From Paramecium sonneborni (lineage: Eukaryota; Ciliophora; Oligohymenophorea; Peniculida; Parameciidae), in the NCBI GenBank assembly GCA_905182985.1, contig CAJJDN010000002.1:656384-720383 (forward strand): a DNA stretch of 64,000 bases, written 5' to 3'. Positions 35,095-46,579 of the stretch are shown here, in pieces. Under the pieces are notes generated by a model. The model made no database searches and was not told where the DNA came from. It saw only the letters and a program-made list of their open reading frames with translations. Position 1 is the stretch's first letter. Each line of letters begins with the position of its first letter. Both the position numbers and the translations under genes were made by a program.

Positions 35095-35837
35095 ATGGAT
35101 TAATAATAGCAAGATTAAGTCCAATATACAACTTATGAAAATTTGTAAGATTAAGAAATATAAAAAAATGATCCAAATGATTGGAAATAACAATTTTTGT
35201 TTATAGATAGTTTAAGAGCTTAAAACAAATTTCATAGTGATTCATTTAAAATATAAGAATGGTGGGATTAACTTTAACCCTTAACAGATAGTATAAGAAG
35301 CAATGTTTCAAAAAATGCATTAATGCTGATTAAAGAAACAAGTATGACTAATTAAATAACAAGTTTAACACCAAAATGTTTATGATGAAAAAATTTTGCA
35401 TAAATTATTTGAAAAATGTGAAAGCGATTTTAAATTTTTAAAAAATGAAGCCTTATAAACAATTGAGATTTTATCAAATAAACCATATTCTAATGATCTC
35501 ATTTAGATTCTATGTAATATTACATTATAATCTAATTATGTATAATATAATTTTATAATAGAAATTGTAAACACATTCTTATCCTACTTTAGTGAAAATC
35601 GTATTAGCTTCCGATTTTAATTTTGATTGGGATAATATAATTAAAGCTACAGTAGCAGTTTTCAATGGAAAAAGTGTTGAGTGTAAAAAAGCAAGTGATT
35701 AGTTATATTTGGCTTTATAAAAAAAGAGCCCAGAAGTATTAGAAAAAGAAGAATAACTAAAACTGATAGGAGAGAGAACAAAATAAAAAGGTCCTTCAAA
35801 AGGGTTTAAGGAGTTTTTATAATAATAAAAGAAATGA
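35095..35837 (+). CDS. Single TOG/HEAT-repeat protein, 232 residues
   Basis: Two 22-nt introns give exactly 232 residues. After a Gln-rich start, the sequence DPNDWKQQFLFIDSLRAQNK has the Trp-plus-hydrophobic pattern that opens TOG domains of CLASP and TOGARAM proteins. Paired helices follow: VSKNALMLIKE, FLKNEALQTIEILSNKPYSN, DWDNIIKATVAVFNGKSVEC. The end is a basic tail (KGPSKGFKEFLQQQKK). TOG domains bind tubulin dimers and regulate microtubule growth; here the domain stands alone without the usual array. A general HEAT-repeat protein is the alternative. Other axonemal genes nearby make a microtubule role plausible. Confidence 0.6.
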
Positions 35838-36073
35838 TTTCGAATTTATTTATATTAAAAAAAATAAAAAGCATATCTATTCCAATTAAAAAAATAACCA
35901 AAATATTAAACTAATGAAAACTATTGATAATGATAATTAGCTTTCTAAGTTTAAATACGCTGATAGTTATGTTTTATTTTGGAAAATATAACTTTTCTAA
36001 ATAATTAAAAGAAAAACTATTATAATAATTTAAATAAAAAAAAACTATGAGAATAAACTTTCAAATTAAGATA

Positions 36074-36394
36074 ATGAGTGAATCGATGATCCTATAAGTT
36101 TATTTTAAAATAATAATATATCTTTTTTTGAGGTTACTATCAGGTTTTTCTCTTAAGTCAACTTATAATTTAATCTTCAGAATAAAATATAAGTTCTATA
36201 AGGAACAATAGAATGTAATTTTTTATATTTTTCATATGAGCATAGTATAATTCTAAAAAAGAGCATTAATTCATGAGAAGAATATATTTGTCTTTAGATA
36301 TATTAATAAATTTGCTCTATTTTTAATTTAAAGAAAAAAATTACCTTCTTATTTTAATGTGAGAATTATTTTAATAATGTGGCTAGTGTCTTGA
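36074..36394 (+). CDS. Doubtful open frame or upstream exon
   Basis: A 106-codon frame starting MSESMILQVYFK, hydrophobic and basic. A second frame over the same DNA reads more like a folded protein (VNLQFNLQNKIQVLQGTIEC then NFLYFSYEH) and may be an exon of the gene at 36,608. I cannot choose between them. The flanks at 35,838-36,073 and 36,395-36,607 show nothing else. Confidence 0.2.
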
Positions 36395-36607
36395 TGAAAT
36401 TTAAAATATAAGAAATTATTTAAGTAATTCTGTAAAACAATCATTAGTAGGAACTGACTGAGAATTAGTTTTAAAACATTCTGCTGAATTTCTGATTATT
36501 ATATGAATCATGTTTGTACTTAAAAGTTAAATGAAATATATCTCAATCTCAATATGAAAGTATTATCCATCATAAATAATAAAAATACTAATTAAAGGTA
36601 GTGAAAT

Positions 36608-37316
36608 ATGAACATAATGGATTAGATGAATTTCATCTTGGTGAATGAGTCATTAGACAATGATTGTATAGTGGTTAGGTTTATGGTTAATAACCAAGAG
36701 GTTTTGCCAAAAATAGAGTTCAAATTGACTAAAAATTATTCAGAGCAATATTCATCAGTCCTATTTGAACATCTAAATAATCACATTCCTAAAGAGTTTC
36801 ACTATTTATATTTTGTAAGTTATTGATAAACTATTAAATTGCTTAGAATGAACCTTTAGAATGCATGAAAAAATCAAGATTCAATTTGATTGCTTATTTA
36901 AGCGTGGATGTTATACTAAAAATATTAAACATAAAATATATACCGATAATAAGAACAAATTATTCTCGGTACACAATCAGTGATGTAAATTGTACAAATA
37001 TTCAACTTAGGCTATTCAAGAGGGAAGCACATCAGTAATTGACAAAATGAACTAGAGTTGGTAAAGATAATGTAAATTCAAATCTAAGATGACAAAAGAG
37101 TTTATGTCAACTTTAAATGAATTCAAATATTACTATCGTATAGAGATTCTAATGACATCGACATTACAATAAATAAAATAAGAAATATATTCTGAGTATG
37201 ATGTACTTTATGTACCAACAGATGACTTAATATTCTTAAAAACCAATAAAAAATAAAAACTTTCATTGTCAAGTCATAATTTAGAGCAAATAAAATAATG
37301 TAATTAGTTAATATGA
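36608..37316 (+). CDS. Hypothetical protein
   Basis: From the ATG at 36,608 the frame reads MNIMDQMNFILVNESLDNDC, then VNNQEVLPKIEFKLTKNYSE. Two plausible introns follow: one of 32 nt starting GTAAGT and one of 26 nt starting GTAAAT. They connect to AIQEGSTSVIDKMNQSWQ, IKQEIYSEYDVLYVPTDDL and a basic end. The segments are protein-like, but the N terminus may lie further upstream in exons that I could not place. No known domain is evident. It precedes the SAXO gene on the same strand by 94 bp. Confidence 0.45.
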
Positions 37317-37410
37317 GTTTATATATTATATTAAAAGACAACATATCAAAAATATGTATGCAAAATATTTTCAATATAAATTTAATAATTAAATCAAAAC
37401 ATATTTGTAA

Positions 37411-38463
37411 ATGGCTTAATAAACTCCAAAACAAAATAATTCTAACAACATTAATACCAAATTACAATTCTCTTCTAATTAAAAACAAGCTATTAATTCA
37501 TCTCAAACTATTGATAATGATGTAATTACCAGTAAAAAGAAGGTAAAATATTATACTGAAATTTTAGGAAGTGTATGACAGATTAATGAGTTCTTAAACT
37601 AATAGAGATAATCAAACAGAAGTATCCTAATACTTTGATCATTTAGGAGGTATTTTGAATAAATATAAAACAAAAAGGTAAATGTTTATGTGCATTATGT
37701 AACTGTGGGAAACATAAATGTAATGGCAAAAATTGCATACATAAGCCTTAATTGCATGGGAATTATACTATTTATTAAAAAGAGTATTAGAAAAAGACAC
37801 CAGAGACTGGATCTAGATATAATTAGAATATATTCACTTAACCAAAAGCAGAAGGTGATCTTGGAAATGTGACAACATATAAAGTATTAATCTCAATCCT
37901 AATCAAAAAGCATGATTTTCCTGGATATAATAGCAAAGCAGAGCTGTAGAAAAATTCATAGAAACCAACTGTAAGTGGAGTCCCTTTCTCTGGATTGTCA
38001 ACCTATAACAATATGTACTTAAATTGGGGAATGGGTGATACACCTTAACTTCTACCATAAAACAATCCTACTGTTATAAAAGAAATGCCTTTTATGGGAA
38101 GAAGTATATATAAAGACAGTTACTAAGGAGCCTAAGCTCCTCCAGCATAGAGTTGTAAGAATATGAATAAAGCCATGAAGTATTTAATAAATTTATTCAG
38201 ATCCCCATTATCTCCACCAGATTTGTAATTTTCAGCAGAATCAATAGCTAAATCATCATATAAACCATTTAGAACAGATAAAGTTCCTACAGCTAAGAAT
38301 CAATAAAATGTATTCTCTTCTATTTATATAATAGCCAAGTTTAAATCCCTCATATAATGGCCAGTATAATAGTGAATATCGTAAAGAATTTGATCCAAAA
38401 AGTTTAAATTAATGTCCAGCCAAAGAAGTATTAGAAGAAGTTGCCCGCAATACAGAATTTTGA
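37411..38463 (+). CDS. SAXO: SAXO-family stabiliser of axonemal microtubules
   Basis: SAXO (FAM154, STOP-related) proteins bind the inside of ciliary and centriolar microtubules through Mn repeats. Five introns (25, 28, 27, 21 and 25 nt) give 308 residues. After an Asn/Gln-rich leader the hallmark cysteine block appears, GGKCLCALCNCGKHKC, as in SAXO1/2. Repeats of the form Tyr-x-x-Glu/Asp-Phe then follow: TTYKHDFPGY, MGRSIYKDSYQGAQAP, SSYKPFRTDKVPTA and YNSEYRKEFDPKS. The leader before the Cys block is longer than in animal SAXO1. The protein is cytosolic with no signal peptide. The gene sits among other axonemal genes, and its exact subfamily is uncertain. Confidence 0.85.
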
Positions 38464-38547
38464 AGATTTAAATGATTTTGATTAAAGAGAATAAGTAACA
38501 TTAAAATTTTGATATATTGTTATTATCAAAATATATAACAATTATCT

Positions 38548-40343
38548 ATGAGCGGAAGAGATTTTAATTTTTATAGAGGAAGAGATAAATATCCTAGGCA
38601 AGAATTATACAATGAGAATAAATCAGCACCTCGCTTTGTTGAAGATGGTTCTTTTGTAGGGAATTTAGAAAGAAAAATTGAACATTAAAATTTAACAATA
38701 AATAACCTTATAAAAGCATTTGAAGAATCAAGATTGGAATAACAAAGATAAATTCAATATTTGGAGAGATTAAAGAAAACAGAAGAACAGAAATATAGTA
38801 TCTAAATTCTAGAGGAACTTAAGAATTTAAAACACAAGATTAAAAAGATTGAATAAAGCCCACCTATTTAATAATCTACAACTTAAATGTACCAATAACC
38901 TTTTCTTCCTCTTATACCTGGTTAATTATAATAAGGCTATCCACCTTAATAGTTTAATTATGCTTAAATTCCTTATTTATAGAATGCATTTCATCAACAA
39001 AGCCAACCTATTCAACCTTAATTCTTAAATAATTAAGAATAAATGAGACCAAAAAAACCTTAAGAAATGGATGCTTTGCATAAATTTTTGTTAAAAAGGC
39101 TTCATGAGAAAGACCAATATAAGAATATAGATAAAAAGCCTAAAGAAAATTCAGAAGCTCGTTATATAACTGATATGGAATCTTCTGAAAATTATTCTTC
39201 CAAAAGATAAAATCGTAAAACACCCATAATTAAATCAAGATCATAAAGAAGATCTTAGAAATAGTAAGATAATATTAAATAAGGACCTTCAGATAATTCT
39301 TAAATTAGCATTAGAAAACAATCTTAATTATCCCAAGAATTATCATTAGGAACAGGCTCATAAAAACCATCATAATAAAAGTTAGTAATTACTCAGTAAA
39401 GATTGAAACAGTTAATGAGAAAATTTCGCGGAGCAGTAAGATATTTTTGGATAGCATTAACATATTTAAAATTTTGTAAAAAGATTTGGAATTCTAATTT
39501 AAACTCTTTTAAGGAATATTCTTAAGAATAGATTGGATTATATGATACTTAATTTGTAAAAATAATACAATTATCATTTATAGAACTATTTGTTAATTAT
39601 TTCTTAATTTTATAGAGAATGTTAACTTAAGAAATAATTAGATAAATCGTGGATTTTCACTTAAACTTAAGATATTTAAGCTAGATGTCAGACAATGCTC
39701 AATGCACTAGAGATATTTTTTCGATATTTAATAGTTTAGCCTTTAGATTTTACTAAAGAACACCTTGAATTTATGAGAAAATTCTCACTAACAAAAGGAT
39801 ATCTTTTAAGTGGACATAGCAAATATGTGACAAGTAGAATTCATTTAAGACCAAATAATACTTTAAAGTATTAACTAATTTATAATTTTAGTATTGAAAC
39901 ACCTGAGTAATCTTAGATGTTACTTATGGAGTATTCATTCATCTAAATATTATTGCCATAAATAGTTGAAGCGGATTTTTGGAAAAAACTGGTTAATTAT
40001 AAAGAAGCTTTGAAAGTTTTTGTCTCCGTTCTTCATTTTTTATTTATTGATAGATTTTACAACATACCTCTTAATAAATAATAACTACCTTTTAATGTAC
40101 ATTTATAAAATACTATTTAAGAAAGAATATGTTCCTTCATTTGATTTTAAAAGAAATCCAGTTGAAGGATTTTATATATTAATTGATTCTAATCATCCAT
40201 CATATGTGGAATCTAAGGAAGAAGTGATTTTAGGATTGTATTCTAAAGCTCAATTACAACCTTTGATTTCACATGTTGGATTTAAGAAGGTCTAAGAAAA
40301 TTTTAAACTATATTGTGATTTCATTTATTCTTTAATAAAATGA
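38548..40343 (+). CDS. Gln-rich coiled-coil protein, 566 residues
   Basis: Three introns (28, 38 and 29 nt) give exactly 566 residues. The start MSGRDFNFYRGRDKYPRQ is basic. A coiled coil follows (about residues 40-110), then a Pro/Gln/Tyr-rich stretch (about 115-175), a Ser/Lys-rich region, and a helical basic segment IQ-like in style (RLKQLMRKFRGAVRYFW). The C-terminal 200 residues look folded, with RKFSLTKGYLLSGHSKYVTS and RNPVEGFYILIDSNHPSYVE. I know no family with this order. The basic helix resembles membrane- or calmodulin-binding segments, which is only a suggestion. Confidence 0.6.
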
Positions 40344-40452
40344 AATACTTTAGTAAAGCAAATTAAAAATATTGATTTTTATAATGTGCGTTTTATAAGC
40401 TATCTTTATTTTCATATCTGAGTTTTAACTTAGTAAGCTTGGGAATTTGAAA

Positions 40453-40475
40453 ACCTCTACTTAACTGATAGAGGT
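40453..40475. other. Small inverted repeat (7-bp stem, 9-nt loop)
   Basis: acctcta and tagaggt face each other across nine bases, in the 238-bp space between two convergent genes. It could form a hairpin in a 3' UTR. No T-run or other terminator signature follows, and eukaryotic termination does not need one, so its role is unknown. Confidence 0.3.
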
Positions 40476-40581
40476 ATTATTTTAGAAATGAATACTTAAA
40501 AAACTACATCGAATTATCGATATAATTTCAATGGATTAATTTAGACTTAAATGTAAAATAATAGTTAGTTCGATAAAAATA

Positions 40582-41241
40582 TCATAAATCAATATTTTTT
40601 CTTAATTCACTATAGAATATGTTGGTGTCTGTGTGAGATTCAGAAATTTATTGAGTAGTTTTTTTTTCTTTTTAATTAACGATACATGCCTAACTGAGTA
40701 AAGCATCTATGATGTCTATTAATAACTGTAAATATTCGATGAATGGTGCTTCAATACTTGGTTTTTAAGGTTTAACATCCATTTTAAATTCTTAAACTAG
40801 AACTCTTTTTCTAATTTAAAAATAATTAGAATTCCACCATATTTCTTCCCTTGATTTCAAGGTTTTCATAGCTAAATATGATTCAATCAAGATCTATGTT
40901 AATAATAATCTTACCCTAGCTACACAAATTTCAATTATAGGATAGGCGACATTCATAAAATTTTGTTGAAATGGTATATAGTACTAATTCATTAAGATTC
41001 TTAAGAATTTATGAATAGAATTATGGGCATTACTCCTATCAGTTTCAAAAAGTAGTTTCTATTTGTTCTAAGCCATCTAGGTGTCTATCATTTAGAAAAG
41101 ATTGAAAATTGAGTTTTTAAATTGAATAGATATAGATTCTAAATTCTTCTTAGTTTGTTCTTTTTCAAGAATTATCATAATCTCTTTAGAATTGTAAATT
41201 TTGATTTTGATTTTCGTACCAGTAGAGCACAATTACCCCAT
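40582..41241 (-). CDS. Hypothetical helical protein with possible N-terminal acylation
   Basis: One 21-nt intron gives 212 residues. The start is MGQLCSTGTKIKIK: Gly2, Ser6 and Cys5 match a combined myristoylation and palmitoylation pattern. The body is helical, with NSIHKFLRILMNQYYIPFQQ, a conserved-looking segment REEIWWNSNYFQIRKRVLV, and EAPFIEYLQLLIDIIDALLS near the end. No known domain is evident. It lies 214 bp upstream of where the DNAAF10 gene ends, on the same strand. The N-terminal motif suggests membrane attachment; function is unknown. Confidence 0.6.
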
Positions 41242-41455
41242 GTAATTAAATAATAAAAAAATTATCAAAAGTTTAATTATCCAAACGTAAGAGTCGAACT
41301 AGAAAAACAAACATTAAGCAATGCTACCAGATAAATTTCTCAAAAAAAGACTAATCTAAAATAATTTATTAAAAAATGTATTTTTCCAATACATAAAAAA
41401 TTTAGAGATTCAGAATATAAATAATTTAGAATCTTATTTGACAATTAAAACTCAA

Positions 41456-42583
41456 TCAATACAAATTTAATTTCGTAACAATTACAACCTTACAAGTTTA
41501 ATCTAATCCACACAAACAGGCTAAGCCTAAAAATTCAATAAAGTTATTTACCTAATTTGTCAGCATTCCAATCTAAAGAGGAAATAGGTTATTAACAAAC
41601 ATCCTATTTATTAAGTAGTTCTAATTTTCCTATAACTCCCTTAGGTTTTCCTTCAGTATCCTATATTTGTCTTTAAGATGGATATGAATATTTATAAATA
41701 TTCAAAGCTCCATCTCCTCCTTAGGTTGCAAATAAGTCTCTGTTCTATGGTAAATGCTTTACTCCCCAAATAGTTGACTTTTATCCTTCATGGATTAATG
41801 ATGCATATCCATTATTGAAAGTTCTTAAATCAAAAACATTAATTTTGCCTGAATTAAAATTTTTAAAATTACTTTCAAGAGTTGTAGCTACTAATTTATT
41901 CATTTGTATATCTTTTCTATCAAATTCTATACCACATATTCCATTTTTTACATTCGTATCCCATATCAATTAATTCTATTTCAAATCAAAAAGTTTAATA
42001 TCACCATTATCATATCCACAGGCGATTACACGTTCATCATTATATGAATTACCAAATGCTACACTCCATGCATCTGGTATAACATCTTTTTCAATTGGCT
42101 CTAAAGATACTACTGGTGCTGCTTATCTTGGATCCCAAACTCTTACACATCCATCTCTTGATCCAGTTACAATTTCAGGAGCTCCTATATTATAACAAGT
42201 ATCAATAGAATTTATAATTTGATCATGTGCTTTAACTTCAAATGCTATCTAATATTTATTTAAAAATTATACTTTCCTAGTTTCTAGATCCATAACTTTT
42301 AATTTTCCATCAAAATCACCAAATGTAAATTAATTATCCAAATATTATCCACATTTTATACCCTTAGGTTATTCTATCTAATGATAAAATTATTTATAAC
42401 TGATGATAAAGTTTTCAGTTCTGTTTTATTCAATTATAATATTTCAATTATTCCATTTGCTTTGGGTGGTTAACCACATAATACAAATTTTGCAGTTCCT
42501 GGAATCCATCTTGTTACAAATGGTGTGAAATTTAATGATTTACTTAGATGTTCAATAATCTAAGGAGCATTTGTTGTGTCCAT
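41456..42583 (-). CDS. DNAAF10: DNAAF10 (WDR92/Monad), axonemal dynein assembly factor
   Basis: A WD40 beta-propeller that works with R2TP-type co-chaperones to assemble axonemal dyneins in the cytoplasm. Three introns (25, 23, 24 nt) give 351 residues, the same size as animal WDR92. Diagnostic stretches: [20 protein letters not shown] at the start, [87 protein letters not shown], and the C-terminal [11 protein letters not shown]. All seven blades appear present. It lies 6.3 kb from an axonemal dynein heavy chain, a possible client. Confidence 0.95.
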
Positions 42584-42650
42584 TATTTATTAATTAATAA
42601 TTTAATTATCATTTATTATATGCAAAATTAATTATAAAATTTTGTGTTTT

Positions 42651-43064
42651 TCATTGTATTTCCCTTAATCTCTTTATCATCGATGAGTGCAATGAACTAT
42701 CAAGGTACTTATTTATATGATTTAATAATCTTATTTTTTTAACATAGCCACAACTCTCTGATGACTCAATTGAAACTGATGTTGATACTTCTGTAGGTTC
42801 CCAAACTTATTTTACATAATCTAATCCATTTTTATCACCTTCACTTAATAATTCTTAAATTATTTATTCATCAAAATGTTTAGAAGCAAGTTTCAAGCAA
42901 ACAGCTTCAGAATTCATAAATTTTTTATGTATTTATATAAATTTTTATTTAGTTTCAGTTCTAAATATATGTTATCAAAATTCTACTTCCAATGAATTTG
43001 ATCTCAGATTCATTACTAATTTTTCGATACTCAACAAAAGAGATACATTTTTATCAACAATCAT
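42651..43064 (-). CDS. Small hypothetical protein with one internal TGA
   Basis: A 138-codon frame interrupted once by TGA at 42,975-42,977. The part before reads MIVDKNVSLLLSIEKLVMNL, and the part after includes NSEAVCLKLASKHFDEQIIQ and a Ser-rich stretch with ESSESCGY. A GT...AG segment of 26 nt covers the TGA, but its removal shifts the frame into another stop. The second half could also begin at its own internal ATG. It is not recognised. It lies 67 bp upstream of DNAAF10 on the same strand. Confidence 0.35.
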
Positions 43065-43233
43065 TAAAATTTACTTAATATTTCAATTTGTAATACCTAA
43101 TCTCATTAAATTTTCTAGATTATTTATTAGTTATGATAGATAAATTATATACCATTTTACTCATTATATAAATATTACTAATTACAATCATTAAGAAATC
43201 GTATTAAACAAAATTAAATCAAATTCACTTTAT

Positions 43234-43578
43234 TCAATTATTCTATTTTTTTAAAGATGTAATGAATTGTCTATTGTGTTTTATTGGTTTTTAAAAACTA
43301 AAGAAGCTTTTTGATTTTCTTTCCCTAACATGTTAAACTGCTAAGATTTCATTCATTTCTGTGCTAATTTATGTACAAAGTCTAGTTGATAGATTTAATA
43401 AAATTCCTTGTGTGTCGATTAATTTACCTTCTAATTCACCTAATTTATATTTTAAAAAGAGGATTTATTCAGATTTTTTGATTAAATCCTTGTCTTGATT
43501 CTGAATTTTTTAAACTTGTTTCTAATAAAGGGCTTTATATGTTAAATTTTATTTATTCATTAAAGGAGTATGGAACAT
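43234..43578 (-). CDS. Small coiled-coil protein, 114 residues
   Basis: An unbroken frame of 114 residues starting MFHTPLMNKQNLTYKALYQK. It is mostly helical with heptad-like Leu/Ile positions (DLIKKSEQILFLKYKLGELE, then GKLIDTQGILLNLS) and a basic C-terminal tail. Size and shape resemble small centrosomal or complex-I-type assembly proteins, but nothing is diagnostic. It diverges from the LRR protein gene, 180 bp away. Confidence 0.5.
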
Positions 43579-43758
43579 TTATTAATCAAATAACTTAAAT
43601 TAATTTCAAATAAATAGTATATGCTTACCTTGTTAATTTAAATAAATAAAATTAGTTAAACTACATATATTTGTAAGGATAAAATGAATTGTAAAAATTG
43701 AATGAAAGAAAGTTTAAATTTTAAAAAGGTAATAAATTTATAAAATAATTATACAATA

Positions 43759-45760
43759 ATGTGTGATACAAAATGTGAATGCATACCTTTGTAATTAATC
43801 AAATCTCTTTAAAAAAAACAAAAAATTTCTGAAATTGACTTGTAAGGCTGCAATGTGGAACATTTAACTTAATTGAGTTAAATAAAACAAGAAGTGGAGA
43901 AATTATATTTAGCATCAAATCGTATTTAAAATATAGATTATATACCATTAAATATTCTCTATTTAGACATTTCCAATAATAGTATAGCTCAAGTAGACTA
44001 GCTATAACAATTACAAAAACTAAAAGTTCTTAGATGCGGAAATAATTTAATTGAAAATTTTGAAATTCAGTTATCTTAACTTGAAGTTTTGGATATATCA
44101 AATAATTATCTAGATAAATTACCTAATAAACTGCCCAATTTACTATCTTTGACAATTTATGCAAATTCTTTTAAAAACTATGAGAATGATGCTAAAATGA
44201 AATACAAAAAGTTATCTATATTAGATGGTTGTATTATTTAGCAATCATTAGAAAATGAATACATAATAAGACTGCAAGAACAACAATTAGCACAGAAATT
44301 CTAAATTAATATCGATTATTTGAATAAATGGAGATAGGAAGTTTTCAAATAATTAGTTTAAAATAAATAATATAAATTATTAACTTAGGATCATTTTAAA
44401 ACAATAAAGTAGTTATTGTTAAAAAATTTTGGTTAAATGAAATATTTATAGATGATTGAGAAGAGAACTAGATAATTATAATAATTATAAAAATAACTAT
44501 TTAAGTGCTCTAGCAAATTAAAAAGAGAATAATAGTAAAAGTAACATGAGTAATAATTTTTTGTTTACTCTCTAAAGCATTTATTAGAGGAAGAAATTGA
44601 AGATGAAAAATTAGACATTTTGATAAAAAAATGCTCAGAATATATAACTAAAATGAAACAACAAAATTTAGCAATGTAAATTTAGATGCAGGGAATTTAA
44701 TAAGAAAATGAACATTTGAAAGCCCAAGTAGACCATTTTAAATAAATGTATAATTAAATAAGTAATTTTATTGATTTAATATGTAATAGAACAAATAAAT
44801 CTTAAGAATGAGGATTAAAATAATTAAGATAAAAGCAAGGGTTTTGTAAATTTGTATACTTAGATTAAAAATTTAGAAGAGGAGAAATTAAAATTATAAT
44901 TTGAATTAAATAGTTGTTAAGAAAGATAGAATGTGGAAATTCTTCATATTAAAGCATAATTAGAATAGTAAATAGCTTTATTGGGTTAAGAGAATTAGTT
45001 TTTGAAATAAAAGTTTAATTTATAATAGGAGGAGATTAAGATTAAAATGGATTAAATTTCTTCATAATATGAAAAACAAATATAATTATAAAATTCTGAG
45101 CATTAATCTTAGTGTGATAAAATAAGAGTAGACTATTAATAGATTATTGATAATTACGTTCTTAAGGATCAATAAAAAAATTCAGATATATTGAAGTTGA
45201 GAGACTTATAAAACGATTTAGAATTATAAATAAGATAAAATAGATAGGAGAGTGATTTCAGTTAAAGAGAATATTCAAATTAAATTAAAGAATTACAATT
45301 ATAGATGAGATAATATAAAGAAAAAATAATAGATCAAGAAAATTTAATATTACAATTAAAATAGGATTTATAAAAGTAATAAGAAGATGTCTAAAAACAA
45401 TTAGAATAAGCTAATCTTGAGTAATAGGAAATTTAAAATTAATTATAAAAAACAATATTTGATTAGAGTAACGAAATTTAGGAATAGAAAGCATCTAAAA
45501 ATAAATTATCAAAATAAAATATGGATTTATTAAAAATGATAGAAATGAAAGATGGAGTAATTCGATAATTAACTCTTGAATAAACAAAGAAAATTGATAC
45601 TAAATAATTTTAAGTTTCTTTAGACTAAAAATATCAAACCATACCTGATTAAAAATTTACGACTCTTTTAAATTGTAGTGAATAAAAAAAACCAATTTTA
45701 GCTGCTCAAACTGATTTAGAAAGAAAAGCTCTATAAATATTATAAGATGATGATTATTGA
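43759..45760 (+). CDS. Leucine-rich-repeat and coiled-coil protein, 657 residues
   Basis: One 28-nt intron gives 657 residues. About residues 20-150 are leucine-rich repeats of the SDS22/ciliary type: LTQLSQIKQEVEKLYLASNR, PLNILYLDISNNSIAQVDQL, KLKVLRCGNNLIENF, LEVLDISNNYLDKLPNKLPN. A capping segment (KKLSILDG) follows, then about 480 residues of almost pure coiled coil rich in Gln, Glu and Lys, mostly TAA-encoded glutamine. This architecture occurs in centrosomal and ciliary proteins such as CEP97, LRRCC1 or LRRC-type factors, but I cannot assign an orthologue. It converges with the RNase T2 gene with 33 bp between stops. Confidence 0.75.
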
Positions 45761-45793
45761 AATATTATAAATTTTATAAATAAGAACTTTTGA

Positions 45794-46579
45794 TCACAAT
45801 TCAGGATAATAGAATACAGAACCACATGAAACTAATGGTTAAGCTTAGTACTAAGAATAATTCAATTATTTTTCTAAATCAATCTCTTCATCATTCAATT
45901 TACAATTACAAGTTCTAATTTATAAAGACTCATCAAAACAAATTTTAAGTTATCCTAATAAGTATTTTCCTGTAACTTCTAAAGGATATAAAAGTATTTT
46001 ATACAATCTTTGAAACAAGAAAAAGTGATCTTAACATTCGAACCCAAAACTTAAGCAAAGGCATTCCTTATATCATTTTCAAATAATTGTCTAGTGTTAT
46101 CAGGATATATTCCAGCTTTAGCTAATATTTCATAATAATTGTATTTTTATGCTAATCCTCCAGCTGTCTAAAAAAAATAATTCTATGAAACTTCTCCTGG
46201 ATAGCAAGTACCATGTTTTTCCCATTCATATCTTCTTATAAAATGATAAATACCCTCTAAAAGTTTCGGTGTCTGAATATAAACCATTCCAAACAACATC
46301 TAATAAATCCTTTGTTTTTTGATATATTTTAGAAGAATCATATGGATCAGTTCTACAATATTAAATTGACCCACAAGATGAGGTTAATTAAGTATTTGGC
46401 CATAAACCATGTAAATTCCATCGTTGTCCATCATAATGTCCCATAAATGGACAACTTGGTTCAACCTTGCATACAGATCCAACCCATTCTTAAGCAAGGA
46501 TATACATATAAGTTGTAGCATTTGATGTGTTAATGATGATAGAGATAATTACAAAAACTAAGATATTTCTTCCTATCAT
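45794..46579 (-). CDS. Secreted T2-family ribonuclease
   Basis: RNase T2 enzymes cut RNA in lysosomes, food vacuoles or outside the cell. Introns of 22 (or 19) and 26 nt leave 245 residues. A signal peptide starts the protein (MIGRNILVFVIISIIINTSNA). Both catalytic segments are present: WNLHGLWP (CAS I, with its His) and EWEKHGTCYPG (CAS II, with Glu, Lys and His). Paired cysteines and the typical ending (LLGQLKICFD... LVSCGSVFYYPEL) follow. In a bacterivorous ciliate, digestion of prey RNA in phagosomes is the natural inference. The 5' part is duplicated at 47,432-47,651 by the assembly overlap. Confidence 0.93.

Noticed and set aside
41280..41335. Possible tRNA on the minus strand (a T-arm-like GTTCGACTC)
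   Set aside because: No matching acceptor stem or D-arm can be folded, so the resemblance is limited to one short motif.
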